Shown here: piece by piece, positions 54,992 through 64,000 of the stretch
Layout of the letters: each line of letters opens with the position of its first letter
Position numbering within the stretch: the first letter of the stretch is position 1
Source of the DNA: Mesomycoplasma hyopneumoniae J
GTDB taxonomy: Bacteria; Bacillota_I; Bacilli_A; Mycoplasmatales; Metamycoplasmataceae
NCBI RefSeq assembly: GCF_000008205.1
Contig: NC_007295.1
Location: forward strand, 682,001 to 746,000
Direction: 5' to 3'
DNA length: 64,000 nucleotides
Notes under the pieces: model-generated
The model's input: only the letters and a program-made list of their open reading frames with translations
Databases searched by the model: none
What the model was told of the DNA's origin: nothing
Position numbers and translations under genes: made by a program

Positions 54992-56857
54992 TTACGTATT
55001 AGGTTTATAAGCTCCTTTTGAAATTGTTTGTACGAGTTTTTCGCTAAATTCTTCTCGATTTTTGATTTGAATTTCATGCATTTCGTTATTTCTAATATTC
55101 CACAATATACCTTTTTCCTTTTCTAAGGCTAGCATATATGAAGCAGTTTGTAAAAAATGATCAGTTGTTAAATTACTAACAAATTTAAGTTCATAAACTA
55201 TATCATTCTTGATAACATCAGCGATTCCCTGAACTTTTATTCTAAGATTATTATCACTAAATTCCAACCAACATTCTTGTTGAATTATCTCGTCTTTTTC
55301 AAGCACTTTTGATAATCTTTTATGCATTTGATCAACAGCATTATCATCAACAAAATCGGGTGAAACTTGTTTAATGTATCTTTCTTGTTGTGTTTCCAAA
55401 TAAACAAGAAAGAGTGTTAAATCTTTTATTGAATTTCTTTCACTAATATAATCTTCATAGTTCTGTTTTAGCTTTTTTATTTTTGCTGGTCGGTGTTTAT
55501 AACGTTGTTCAAAAAAATTGATAAAAAACCTAATTTCTTTATCTATATCCCAATCATCGAAATAAGATGCTTCAAGATAGATCCCTACACATGGTGTAAG
55601 ATCAATTAAATCATCGTGTGTTTGTACTTTTATTTCGGTTGTATCTTCGGTTTTAATTTTTTTTACTTCAAGCATTTTGAACATATTCTGAAGATCAATA
55701 TCATACTTGTGATCAAACATATCAGACATTCAAAATGAATCACTGTTTAATTTTACTAAATTTTTGGATTGTTTGATGATTTCTTCATTTAATAGTTCCT
55801 TTTCGTCTTTTGGATTTGAAAAGATAATTTTTTCTTTCCCTCTACTTGCTGCTACACAAAATATGTTTTTTACAATTTCATAATTTGCTGTAATTGGACT
55901 TAAACGCTTTTGTCAATAATCTATGGTAAAAACAAAAATAACGCAAATAGGTTTTTCCAATCCTTTTGAGCTATCATATGTTGTAAAAATAGCCGAATTT
56001 TTTTTGGGCGACAAATTTGCGTCTCTATCTCTTATAGAAGCATAAACGGTTTTTTTATTAAAAATATCACTATGATTTTCTTCAAGATAATTTAAAACTT
56101 CTGTCATTTCATCATTAACTCAGGGTCCTGGCCCTAAACATAAGATATCAGCAGGTTTTTGTGTAGCCAAAAACTCCTTAATTTCTTCCAGTTCCATATA
56201 TTGGATTTGACAATTTTTGTTGACTCCATTAATTGTTTTACCCCAAATTCGACCCAACATATTAGCGTGTTCTTTTGGCATTCTGAAGGAAAATGTTAAG
56301 CTAATTTTTTTATATGATCCTAAAAATTTATCAATAAAATCAGTAACATTTAATTTTGTATTATCGTAAATTTTCTGACTAATATCTCCAACTGCAACAA
56401 TTTGTATATTAGGATTTTCTTGTTTTATTTTTTCCAATAACCAAGATATTTCTTCAGTAATATCTTGATATTCATCAATTAGTAGAACATCATAAGCGCC
56501 AACAGAAATGTTATTTCTTAAAAATATTCTAATTGAGTCTGCAGGGGAAGAATTAATACCATTTCTTCGCAAAAATCCATATGCAAATCCGTGATAATTT
56601 TGTACCATAACATTTTTGTTTTTAATCTTGTTTTTAGCTTCAACTTTTAATAGTCTGTTGTAAGTTAAGTACAAAATTCTTTTATCAATAGGAAATTTGT
56701 CGCAGAGAACCTGAATCACTGTTGTTTTTCCACTTCCAATACAAGCATCAACTAGGATATTTTCCCCTTTTAATGCTAAATTAACAACATTTTGTTGCTC
56801 TTCTGTGAGTTTATCTGCAATAATTTTCTGTTTTTGTTTTTCAGTTTTTCTAGCCAT
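54992..56857 (-). CDS. SF1 (UvrD/Pif1-like) helicase fused to a RecB-type PD-(D/E)XK nuclease
   Basis: 621 residues when TGA is read as Trp. Helicase motifs: Walker A GSGKTT (41-46), motif II DEYQD (128-132), motif III-like VGDISQKIYD (157-165), motif IV SFRMP (190-194), motif V TYDSSKGLEKP (293-303) and motif VI FCVAASRGKEKI (333-344). The C-terminal nuclease shows GIAD (D about 547), YELK (E about 556, K about 558) and downstream QTASYML (Q about 570, Y about 574), the RecB-family pattern. The predicted action is DNA unwinding coupled to cleavage, either repair or defence. It is first in the operon with the DEDDh exonuclease. Its promoter has a 21-base poly(A) tract and it follows the lpd terminator. 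Confidence 0.85.
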
Positions 56858-56908
56858 AATTCCGTTAGTTATTAAGTGTAATTATTAATAATATTAATTT
56901 AAAATTTA

Positions 56909-56940
56909 ATTTTACTTTTTTTTTTTTTTTTTTTTTGCAA
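56909..56940 (-). promoter_or_regulatory. Promoter with 21-A spacer for the helicase-nuclease operon
   Basis: The minus strand reads TTGCAA (56935-56940), a run of 21 As (56916-56936), G, then TAAAAT (56909-56914). The -35 to -10 spacing is 20 bases, longer than optimal. The layout TTGC-A(n)-GTA-AAT is shared with the ula promoter (A16, spacing 15). A slippage-prone switch is likely by analogy with M. hyorhinis vlp promoters. Confidence 0.65.
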
Positions 56941-57047
56941 GTAATTCTATAATTTTTTTTATTTAATAGAAAAAAATAGAAAAAAATATAGAATTTTCAT
57001 ATTTTTATAAAAAATTAATAAACCTAATTTATTGATTTTTTAAAACT

Positions 57048-57087
57048 AATAAAAAAATATCCTTTTATTAATGGATATTTTTTTATT
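57048..57087. terminator. Bidirectional hairpin terminator downstream of lpd
   Basis: AATAAAAAAATATCC and GGATATTTTTTTATT form a 15-bp perfect stem with a 10-base loop. It lies 48 bases after the lpd stop and before the helicase promoter, so the islet operon has its own transcription unit. Confidence 0.85.
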
Positions 57088-57123
57088 AGCAAGCAAAACA
57101 AGAAAAATTTAAAAAATAAATTT

Positions 57124-57416
57124 TTAAATCCTCTTTATTTTTTAAGATTTGAAAAGGTAATATTTCGACAAAGATAATAAAATGCCTCGCTAAGGCTCGG
57201 ATGGGTATAAGCCATTTTTTGCAAGTCAAAAATTGTTAATTTTTGTGAAAGTGCAAGGGCAATTTGATTGACTAGAAGCGAAGCCTCTTCAAGGAAAATG
57301 TTACATCCAAGAATTTCAAAAGTTTTAGAATGGAAGAATAACTCAATAAAACCGGCCTCAATTTCGCCATTAGCGTGGGCACGGGGCAAATTTTTTGCAA
57401 AAATTTTTGCTTTTTG
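57124..57416. repeat. Right 293-bp direct repeat: 3' end of the intact lpd
   Basis: Partner of 53985-54277. It forms the last 94 codons and stop of the functional lpd gene. Confidence 0.92.
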
Positions 57417-58499
57417 AAAATCAACATCCAAATTTAATAATTGTTTTTCTGTCTTCCCTACAGAAGCAATTTCCGGAATTGAATAAATTGCCCAAGGAAT
57501 CAATTCTGCGCTAAATTCTTCATCAGAACTACCGAATAATATGTGCTTTGCAACAATATCAGCATGTTTGTAGGCAGTTGATGAAAGCATCATTTGACCC
57601 GTAATGTCACCGATTGCATAAATATTTGGAACTGAAGTTTGCATAAATTTATTGATTTTTAGAAATCCACGGTTATCTAGATCAATTTTTAAACCAGAGA
57701 ATGCCTCATTTTGGGGCTGACGACCGATTGCCAAAAGAATATTTTTGGTTGTATGAGCAAAAATTTTGTCTTCTTTTTCAAGTAAAAGTTGCCCATTTTC
57801 ATATTTTTTGACTTTTGTTTTAGTAAAAATTTTCACTTTGTTTCTGTCTAAAACAAAATTTGCCGCCTCGGCAATTGAATTATCAAAATTGGCAAAAACA
57901 CGATCATTTCCTTCAATTATTGTAATTTTTGCCCCAAAACTAGCATAAAAAACTGCAAATTCAAGCGAAATTGCCCCACCGCCAATGATTGTTAGTTCAT
58001 CAAATTCAATTTTGCCTTTAAAAAAATCATCAGAAGTAATTAAATTTGCTTTTTCAGCACCTTCAATTTTAATTTTTCTTGGTTTAGAGCCTGTTGCTAT
58101 AACTAATTTTTCAAAGAAAAATTCTTCATTTTCTGCTAAAACTGTATGATTTGATGTAACTTTTGCTTTTTTATTATAAAAATCAACACCAGAATTTTTT
58201 AATGTTTCTAAAATTGAGCCTTGTAATTTTAGTGAATTATTTTTTGCTCTTTGAAAAATTTGCTTAAAATTAAATTTCGCTACTGAATTTAATCCAAATT
58301 TTTCTGCATTATCAAAATAAGATTTAATTTTTGCTGATTTAAGAATTGTTTTTGTAGGAACACATCCTCAATTTACACAAGTTCCTCCGAGAAATTCTTG
58401 CTCAAAAAGCGCAACTTTTTTACCATTTTTACCCAAAATAGCAGCTAGAGAATGACCCCCAGGGCCACCACCAATAATAATTACATCGTATTTTTGCAT
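57135..58499 (-). CDS. lpd: Dihydrolipoyl dehydrogenase
   Basis: Flavoprotein that reoxidises lipoamide in 2-oxoacid dehydrogenase complexes (E3). It has 454 residues with no lipoyl domain. FAD site VIIIGGGPGGHSLA, redox disulfide GGTCVNWGCVPTK (Cys-x4-Cys, the Trp by TGA), NAD site TIIGGGAISLEFAVF, second FAD block IYAIGDITG and C-terminal catalytic THPSLSEAF (His-Pro...Glu). I chose the ATG at 58497-58499, which gives MQKYDVII; upstream in-frame codons only add Lys from the poly(A) tract. The 3' 293 bp are duplicated at 53985. Confidence 0.92.
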
Positions 58500-58517
58500 T
58501 TTTTCCAGCTTTTTCTG

Positions 58518-58538
58518 TTTTTTTTTTTTTTTTTTTTT
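58518..58538 (-). promoter_or_regulatory. 21-base poly(A) tract in the lpd leader
   Basis: A run of 21 T on the plus strand (A on the transcript side) ends about 19 bases upstream of the lpd ATG, between the probable promoter and the start codon. It is a third long homopolymer, but here it is not framed by the TTGC...GTA boxes. It may lie in the 5' UTR or the promoter. Confidence 0.55.
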
Positions 58539-58640
58539 GACTTTTTTATTTTTAGTATTACTACTAATTATAACTAATTTTTGAATTTTATTATATAAAA
58601 AATACAAAATTCAAAAATTACTAAAAAATAACTGAAAATA

Positions 58641-58649
58641 TGGTATAAT
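58641..58649 (+). promoter_or_regulatory. Extended -10 promoter for nagA
   Basis: TGGTATAAT, 38 bases before the nagA ATG. It is followed by the dyad TATAGCTACAAAGTTATAGCTA, in which TATAGCTA is repeated directly around 58651-58672; this could be an operator. Confidence 0.55.
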
Positions 58650-58687
58650 TATAGCTACAAAGTTATAGCTAACCTAAATATTTAAAA

Positions 58688-59842
58688 ATGATTTATAAAA
58701 ATCTTAGAATTGTTAGTCATTCTGATGAATTTATAGGTTGAATTGAACTTGATAAAAACGGAATTATTGTTGATTTAAGTAGAGGAAATACAGAATCTTC
58801 AGGAATTGACTGCAAAAACCACGTTTTATTACCGGCTTTTATTGATTCGCACACCCACGGCGGCTATGGATTTTCATTTGATGACTTTTCAGATAGTTGC
58901 TGGGAACAAAATTTTTTAGATTATAAGGAAAAACTACATAAATTTGAAGGTGTAGCAGCAATTTTTGGAACAACTATTACCCAGCAATGGGAAAAAATTA
59001 AGGAAAATAGTGAATTTTTTTTATTTTTGCTTAATAAATATCCTAATTTTTTACTAAATTGATATTTAGAAGGTCCGTTTATTTCTGAGAAAAAAAAAGG
59101 GGCACACAATCAAAATTTAATAATCAAACCAAAAAGAGAACATTTTAAGTTTTTGGCAGAAAAGTTTAACAAAAAAATTACAGTGGTAGTTGCCCCTGAA
59201 AAAACTTCAGCAAAATTAATTGATTCTTTTTATAAAACAATTAATTTTGCGATTGGGCATTCGAATTCTTTTGATTTCAAAAAGAATCATAATTTAAAAA
59301 AGTACTATAAATTTACGCACTTTTTTAATGGATGTTCAAATTTTGACCACCGAAAACAATCACTTGTCAACCTTATTTTTGAATCAAAATTACCTAAAAA
59401 TTTTCTTGTTGAGTTAATCACTGACAACCTTCATATTAAAAATTCAACCCTCAAATTTACAATTAAAAATATTAAAAAAGAAAATTGGGTTGCAGTCTCA
59501 GACTCGCTTGCCCAAAAAGGACTTGATAATGGATTTTATAAATTAGGAGAACTAAAAATTGAGAAGAAAGGTGATTTATTCTATCTAAAAAATTCAAAAC
59601 AAATTGCCGGAAGTGGGATGTCATATTTAAAAATTCTTAAGAATTTAAAGTTAAATTTGAAACTATCTTGACAGGAAATAGTTTTTTGTTCCTCTTATAA
59701 TGTGGCAAATTCATTGGGAATTCTAGATTTTTTTGGGTCAATTAAGATAGGACAAAAAGCAAATTTTGTAATTTTAGATGATAAATTTGAACTAAAAATG
59801 TCAATCATTTTTGGCCAAATTTACCGCGAATTTGCAAAATAG
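58688..59842 (+). CDS. nagA: N-acetylglucosamine-6-phosphate deacetylase
   Basis: Removes acetate from GlcNAc-6-phosphate, giving glucosamine-6-phosphate for NagB. It is a 384-residue amidohydrolase. Metal and substrate motifs are LPAFIDSHTHGGYGF (H-x-H), YLEGPFISEKKKGAHN (EGPF), INFAIGHSNS, FTHFFNGCS (THLFN-like) and VAVSDS (catalytic Asp). The frame passes TGA (Trp) at 58739 and 59669 and other sites. It is divergent from lpd and convergent with the aldolase gene, and it complements nagB and the PTS on the other strand. Confidence 0.92.
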
Positions 59843-59896
59843 TCTATGAATTTAAAGCTTTTTTAAACCAGAGAAGAAAAATAAAATGTTAGATTC

Positions 59897-60727
59897 TTAT
59901 GCTATTTTAAGATAAGAAAGAATTTTTTCTGTCATCTTTTCAATTCCTTTTTCATTAATTTTCCGAATATCAAAGGCATTTGGATTTTCCTGAAAATATA
60001 GTTTCACCTGTTCGGAAAAACTAACTAAAAGGTCTGTAAAAATATTGATTTTGTTAATTCCACAACTAATTCCTTTTTGAATTTCTTGAATCGAAAGACC
60101 ACTTGTTCCATGCATAACAAGCGGAATTCTATATGCTTTTTTGAAATTTTGGATTAATTCTCAGTTAAGATTTGCCTTTTTCTTGTAAATTCCATGAGCA
60201 GTTCCAAAAGCAATTGCCAAAAGATCAGGTTGAGTTTTTTTATAAAAATCTTTTATAATTTCTAGGTCAAGAATTTGCTGATTTTCTGCTTGATGACCAA
60301 TTTCCTTCCCGCCGATTTGGCCAATTTCTAACTCAAGGAAAATATTTTTTTCCTTGGCAAGTTCCTTTGCTTTTAAAGATTTTTCGATATTTTTAGCAAC
60401 ATCAAATTTTGAGCCATCAAACATAGCAGAATTAAAACCTAATTCAAGATATTTTTCAAAAAGTTCTAAATCATCACAGTGATCAAGGTGAAAAATAAAT
60501 TTTCCTGGTGAATTTTTAATCGCCGAAACAATCATTGGTGCTAGAAATTCAATACGGGAATATCTAATTCCTCCCAAACTTAACTGAATTATTAAGGGTT
60601 TTTTAGAAATTTCACCTGCTTTAATTACAGCAAAAAGTGTTTCTAAATTTATAACATTAAAAGCAAAAATTGGTTTATTCTCTGCATTTAGTTTTGAAAA
60701 TGTTTCTTTTGGATCGATAAAAACCAT
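59897..60727 (-). CDS. fba: Class II fructose/tagatose-bisphosphate aldolase
   Basis: Zinc aldolase of the FbaA/GatY/KbaY family, 276 residues. Motifs are PIFAFNVINLE, the zinc/substrate block FIFHLDHCDD, LELEIGQIGGKE, FGTAHGIYKKK (zinc His) and MHGTSGLS with KINIFTDL (phosphate binding). One Trp is TGA (LNWELIQNF). The ATG overlaps the PTS stop by 1 bp, so it is in the nagB-PTS-aldolase operon. It may be the glycolytic aldolase or act on a related ketose bisphosphate; the sequence motifs alone do not decide. Confidence 0.87.
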
Positions 60728-62508
60728 TATTTTCCTATCATTTTTTTAAGATAATCAGCTACAAATTCAACATCGGTTCCAATAATAATTTGATATCCTT
60801 TATTTCCAACACGGACAACTCCACGGCCGCCGGCGGCTGTAATTTTTGCATCTAATTCATCATTTTTTGCATTATCTTTAAGAATTAATCTTAGCCGTGT
60901 TGCACAATTTGAGACTTCTTCAATATTTTCCTTACCTAAAATTTCAATAAAATCTGCTGCCATTTTTTGATAGTCATCAGCAAATTTTACTTTATTTTTA
61001 GTTATTTTTTCTTGATCAGGTAGAAATATTTCCTGATTTTGCAAGTCAGTTTTTTCATCTATTATACTAAATTCTGGCCCAATTTTATCTTCACGACCCA
61101 AAGTTTTAATATTAAACTTTTTAATACAAAAGAAGAAACTTGAACCTTGAATTACAAACATTATCGCGGAAAAAACCCAAATTCATAGTGGATTTGCCAA
61201 AACTCCAAAGTTTTTTGCAAACGCCCATGACCTTGGAAAAGAAACAATATAATCAATAAATCCAGCAGAAAATCCAATTCCGATACTCATTCCAGTTCAA
61301 GATACAAACATGTAAATCACTGAGGTCAAAAAAGCATTTAAAAGTCATAAAAGTGGTGAGATGAAAATAAAAGTAAAAATTAAAGGCTCATCAATTCCAG
61401 TAAGAAAACTTACAAGTGTCGCTCCTGCTAAAAAGGTAGTAATTGTTTTTCTTCTTTCTTTTTTTGCAGCAAAAATCATTGCAACTGCAGCTCCAGGAAG
61501 CCCCCCTAAATATAACGGGAAAAATCCGGTTGTAAACCCACCAGAGCCAATAATTCCAGTATTAAATGCAGTTATATCCCCATTTACAGTATAAATTTCA
61601 CCTAATTTTGCAACAGTTTCTCCCACCTGATTAATCACGGGGGAAATTAATTTACCCTTAATTGGCAATTGAAATCAGACAAAAGTATTCAAAATATGAT
61701 GAAGTCCAAAAGGTTGTAATAATCTATTTAAAAATGCATAAATTGAAACATAAAACCCTCGAGCATAATGATTTGCACTTTGATCTGATAGAGCTGAACC
61801 AATTTTAATTAGTCCATATTGGGCTCAAGGTCAAATAATTGCAAATATCAAACCAAGCGGAATTATTGAAAGAATTCCTAACATAGGCACAAATCTGCGG
61901 CCTCCAAAAAAAGAAAGTGTTTGTGGTAGTTTAATATTTTTGTATTTATTATACAAAAATGCAACAACAAGTCCAACACTAATTCCGCCAATAACTCCTG
62001 AATCGAGCTGATAAACTGGCTTTCCTGCTTTTAAAAAATACAAAAGTTGCGTAAATCCTTTGAGTTGACCGGACTTAGCAACTAAAACATTTTTATAAAT
62101 TGCCTCCGCTAATTGGTTCTGTTTTAGAAGTGTTGACATCCCATATCAAACAACAGCAGCTACAAGAGCGGCCTCGCCACGGTTGTCTTTGGCAAAACCA
62201 AAACCGATTCCAATTGCAAAAATTATCGCTAGATTATCAAAAACTATTCCGCCTGGGGTTGAAATCAGCCTTCCCCAAAATTTTTGCGTCTCGGATATTC
62301 CAATTGATCCATTTGCTAAAGGATCCTGAATTAGTGCACCAATTCGTAATAAAAGTGCCGCAATCGGTAAAACGGCAATTGGGAACATTAGTGATCTACC
62401 AAGCCGCTGTAATTGATTCAAAATTCGGTTAAAAATCGAATTTTGACTATAATTTTCGGCCTTTTTTGGCCGAAAAAACTTTATTTTTTTTACAAATCCT
62501 ACTGACAT
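60727..62508 (-). CDS. nagE: PTS enzyme IICB, GlcNAc/glucose family
   Basis: 593-residue permease. The IIC domain (about 40-420) shows LMFPIAVLPIAALLLRIG, ISTPGGIVFDNLAIIFAIG, PFGLHHILNTFVW and FLTGIDEPLIFTFIF (GI-x-E-P). A linker follows, then a C-terminal IIB domain with the phospho-cysteine motif EEVSNCATRLRLIL and AAGGRGVVRVGNKGYQIIIG. There is no IIA domain. PFGLHH and the nagB/nagA neighbours favour GlcNAc specificity, although glucose cannot be excluded. I chose the ATG at 62506-62508; an upstream TTG inside nagB is unlikely. Many Trp are TGA. Confidence 0.88.
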
Positions 62509-62531
62509 TATAACTAGTTTTTCTAAATTTT

Positions 62532-63296
62532 TTAATACCAAATTGCACTTTTTAAAGTTTTTTCTGATAATTTTGATGCTGCCTTTTTATCTAAAATGAA
62601 AGTGCAATTTGGATGTAATTGTAAAAAAGAAGCACTAATTTCTGTATTAGGCTCATCTTCTAACATTGATTTTGTCACATCGGCCTTATGAGAGCCAAAA
62701 GAGATCATAATAGCTTTTTTTGTATATTTTAAAATTGTTTGAATTCCCATTGTAATTGCTTGTTTAGGACATTGATCAAAACTGGAAAATTTACCTTTTC
62801 TAACCATATCCTCAATTGTTTCAGGGGTTAAATTTGTCACATGTGTTTTAGAATTAAATGGAGTTTTAGGTTCGTTATAGGCCATATGACCGTTAATTCC
62901 AATGCTTATATATTGCAAATCAATTGGTTTTTTCGCTATTTTTTCCTCATAAAGTCTAGCTTCTTTTTCAGGATTTAGAGCTTTAGAATCTGGAATATTT
63001 ATTTGTGAAGTTGGAATATTGACAAAGTCAAATAAATTGGTTTTCATCTGTTTTATAAAAGCTTCTGAATGATTTTTGTCAATTCCGACAAATTCATCAA
63101 GGTTAAAAGTTGTAATTTTTTCCCAAGAAGTCCCGTTCTCTTTGCGATCTTTTACTAAAAGTTTATAAGTCTCAACTGGCGAGATTCCGGTTGCAAAACC
63201 TAGGACTGAATCTGGCTTTGTTCTAATTTGGTCGATAAAAAGATTTGCACAATATTTGTGCAAATCGCTTAATTTTTCAAAAATTAATATCTTCAT
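62532..63296 (-). CDS. nagB: Glucosamine-6-phosphate deaminase
   Basis: Converts glucosamine-6-phosphate to fructose-6-phosphate and ammonia. The 254-residue length is normal for the Firmicute-type short form. Motifs are LGFATGISPVETYKLL, FNLDEFVGI (catalytic Asp), ISIGINGHMAYNEP (His and Glu) and AITMGIQTIL. It is the first gene of nagB-PTS-aldolase, with an AAAAGGAC ribosome-binding site before the ATG at 63294-63296. Confidence 0.95.
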   Translation of the reverse strand: MKILIFEKLSDLHKYCANLFIDQIRTKPDSVLGFATGISPVETYKLLVKDRKENGTSWEKITTFNLDEFVGIDKNHSEAFIKQMKTNLFDFVNIPTSQINIPDSKALNPEKEARLYEEKIAKKPIDLQYISIGINGHMAYNEPKTPFNSKTHVTNLTPETIEDMVRKGKFSSFDQCPKQAITMGIQTILKYTKKAIMISFGSHKADVTKSMLEDEPNTEISASFLQLHPNCTFILDKKAASKLSEKTLKSAIWY

Positions 63297-63663
63297 TTTG
63301 TCCTTTTTAATCTAAAATAGTAATAATTGAAATTTTATCACGCATAAAATAAAAAATAGTAAAAAAAGCGAAAAAATTTTTTTATATTGCAATTTTTAAA
63401 TATTTGTGATATAAATAATGAAACACTATACCGGAAGCATTAAATTTTTCGCTTTTTTTCTTTTTTTAAATTTAAAAATGAGTTATAATATAAAAGCATT
63501 TTTAAATTAACAGCATTAAATAGTTTTAGATAAAATTCAAAATTTGTTAAGATTTGCGAGTAGTTAGCTGTAAATGAAAGCATTAGATTTTGAATCAATT
63601 TAGAATCTATTTAGTTTTCTCTTTTTAGTCTAAAAATGCGAATTTAAAATTAAAAGGAGAAAA
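63297..63663. other. Divergent region between nagB and rpsD
   Basis: 367 bp without a gene. It contains a TATAAT box at 63484-63489 for rpsD and three spaced repeats of AGCATTA (near 63436, 63509 and 63578). A long leader of about 170 bases precedes rpsD. It may be a ribosomal-protein leader, but I see no known structure. Confidence 0.5.
63484..63489 (+). promoter_or_regulatory. -10 box of rpsD
   Basis: TATAAT preceded by AGT, about 175 bases before the rpsD ATG. This implies a long untranslated leader. Confidence 0.45.
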
Positions 63664-64000
63664 ATGTCACGTTATACTGGCTCTATTTTTAGAAAATCAC
63701 GGCGTCTTGGTTTTTCTATTCTTGAAACAGGAAAAGAATTTGCTAAAGGAAAACAAAGACGATATGCTCCTGGTCTTCATGGTCTAAGACGTTCAAAACC
63801 TTCCGATTATGGGGTCCATCTTCGCGAAAAACAAAAAGTACGTTTTATGTATGGGCTCAGCGAAAAACAATTTCGCAATACTTATCGAAAGGCAACTAAA
63901 AAAACCGGAATTGCTGGAACATTGTTTTTACAAGCGCTCGAATCACGACTAGATAATTCAGTTTATCGTGCTGGTTTTGCTGAAACTCGGCGTCAAGCAC
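63664..64000 (+). CDS. rpsD: 30S ribosomal protein S4 (uS4), C-terminus beyond the window
   Basis: Primary 16S rRNA-binding assembly protein. The first 112 residues are present: [18 protein letters not shown], then [23 protein letters not shown] and [40 protein letters not shown] is the start of the S4 RNA-binding domain. A perfect AAAAGGAGAAAA ribosome-binding site precedes the ATG. In other bacteria S4 can repress its own operon; no such structure is evident here. Confidence 0.96.
   Translation, partial: MSRYTGSIFRKSRRLGFSILETGKEFAKGKQRRYAPGLHGLRRSKPSDYGVHLREKQKVRFMYGLSEKQFRNTYRKATKKTGIAGTLFLQALESRLDNSVYRAGFAETRRQA

Noticed and set aside
54992-56107. Separate nuclease and helicase genes
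   Set aside because: The TGA at about 55730 and 55912 and the junction near 56108-56119 are in frame and read as Trp or sense, so helicase and nuclease form one polypeptide.
857-63300. Many genes appear split into several ORFs (polC, potD, mtlD, lpd, transposases, helicase)
   Set aside because: The breaks are TGA codons at conserved Trp positions. With the mycoplasma genetic code each becomes one full-length protein, so these are not frameshifts or pseudogenes.
1-64000. CRISPR arrays, rRNA or tRNA genes
   Set aside because: No regularly spaced repeats, no tRNA cloverleaf or TTCGA-type T-loop blocks, and no rRNA-like sequence were seen. The only repeats are the IS copies, the cassette duplication, RP and the lpd duplicate.

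Overview
The window is chromosomal DNA of a wall-less mollicute of the Mycoplasma hyopneumoniae group. The DNA is very AT-rich and nearly every long gene contains in-frame TGA codons at conserved tryptophan positions (code 4). The gene set and an IS1634-type insertion sequence fit M. hyopneumoniae or a close relative. The species is an inference from recognised genes, not from a database match. All coordinates below read TGA as Trp, so several genes are much longer than a standard-code scan suggests.

Layout. 1-14.6 kb is housekeeping: deoC (partial), gyrA, msrB, a small membrane protein, pgi, a pyrH-frr-cdsA-polC cluster, an unknown secreted protein and tsaB. At 14.7-16.6 kb lies insertion sequence copy 1. 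16.6-22.2 kb holds an LRR lipoprotein and a potABCD polyamine importer. 22.6-24.9 kb holds two decayed genes (a cysteine-peptidase-like fragment and an FtsX-type permease). 25-27.4 kb is a divergent ktrA/ktrB potassium system. At 27.7-29.6 kb lies IS copy 2. 29.7-33.8 kb is one very large surface protein. 34.1-37.9 kb is a mannitol PTS operon with a divergent RpiR regulator. 38.2-42.7 kb is a seven-gene ascorbate-type PTS operon. 43-53 kb is a tandem duplication of an uncharacterised two-gene cassette, with IS copy 3 at the junction of the two units. 53.2-53.9 kb is a trypsin-like protease. 54-57 kb is an islet encoding a helicase-nuclease fusion and a DEDDh exonuclease, bracketed by a duplicated 3' end of lpd. 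57.1-63.3 kb holds lpd, nagA, an aldolase, an amino-sugar PTS and nagB. The window ends inside rpsD.

How the genes work together. Three sugar-import modules (mannitol, ascorbate-like, GlcNAc) feed glycolysis with pgi, a class II aldolase, a pentose-phosphate epimerase and deoC. Polyamine and potassium import complete a scavenging physiology.

Most notable. (1) The helicase-nuclease/exonuclease islet is flanked by 293-bp direct repeats derived from lpd. (2) Long poly(A) tracts sit between likely -35 and -10 boxes of both the ascorbate PTS operon and the helicase operon, with a third tract in the lpd leader, suggesting phase-variable expression. (3) All three IS copies are flanked by unusually long direct repeats (45, 81 and 82/83 bp). 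(4) The duplicated two-gene cassette is of unknown function. (5) PolC appears to have lost the metal-binding residues of its PHP domain.
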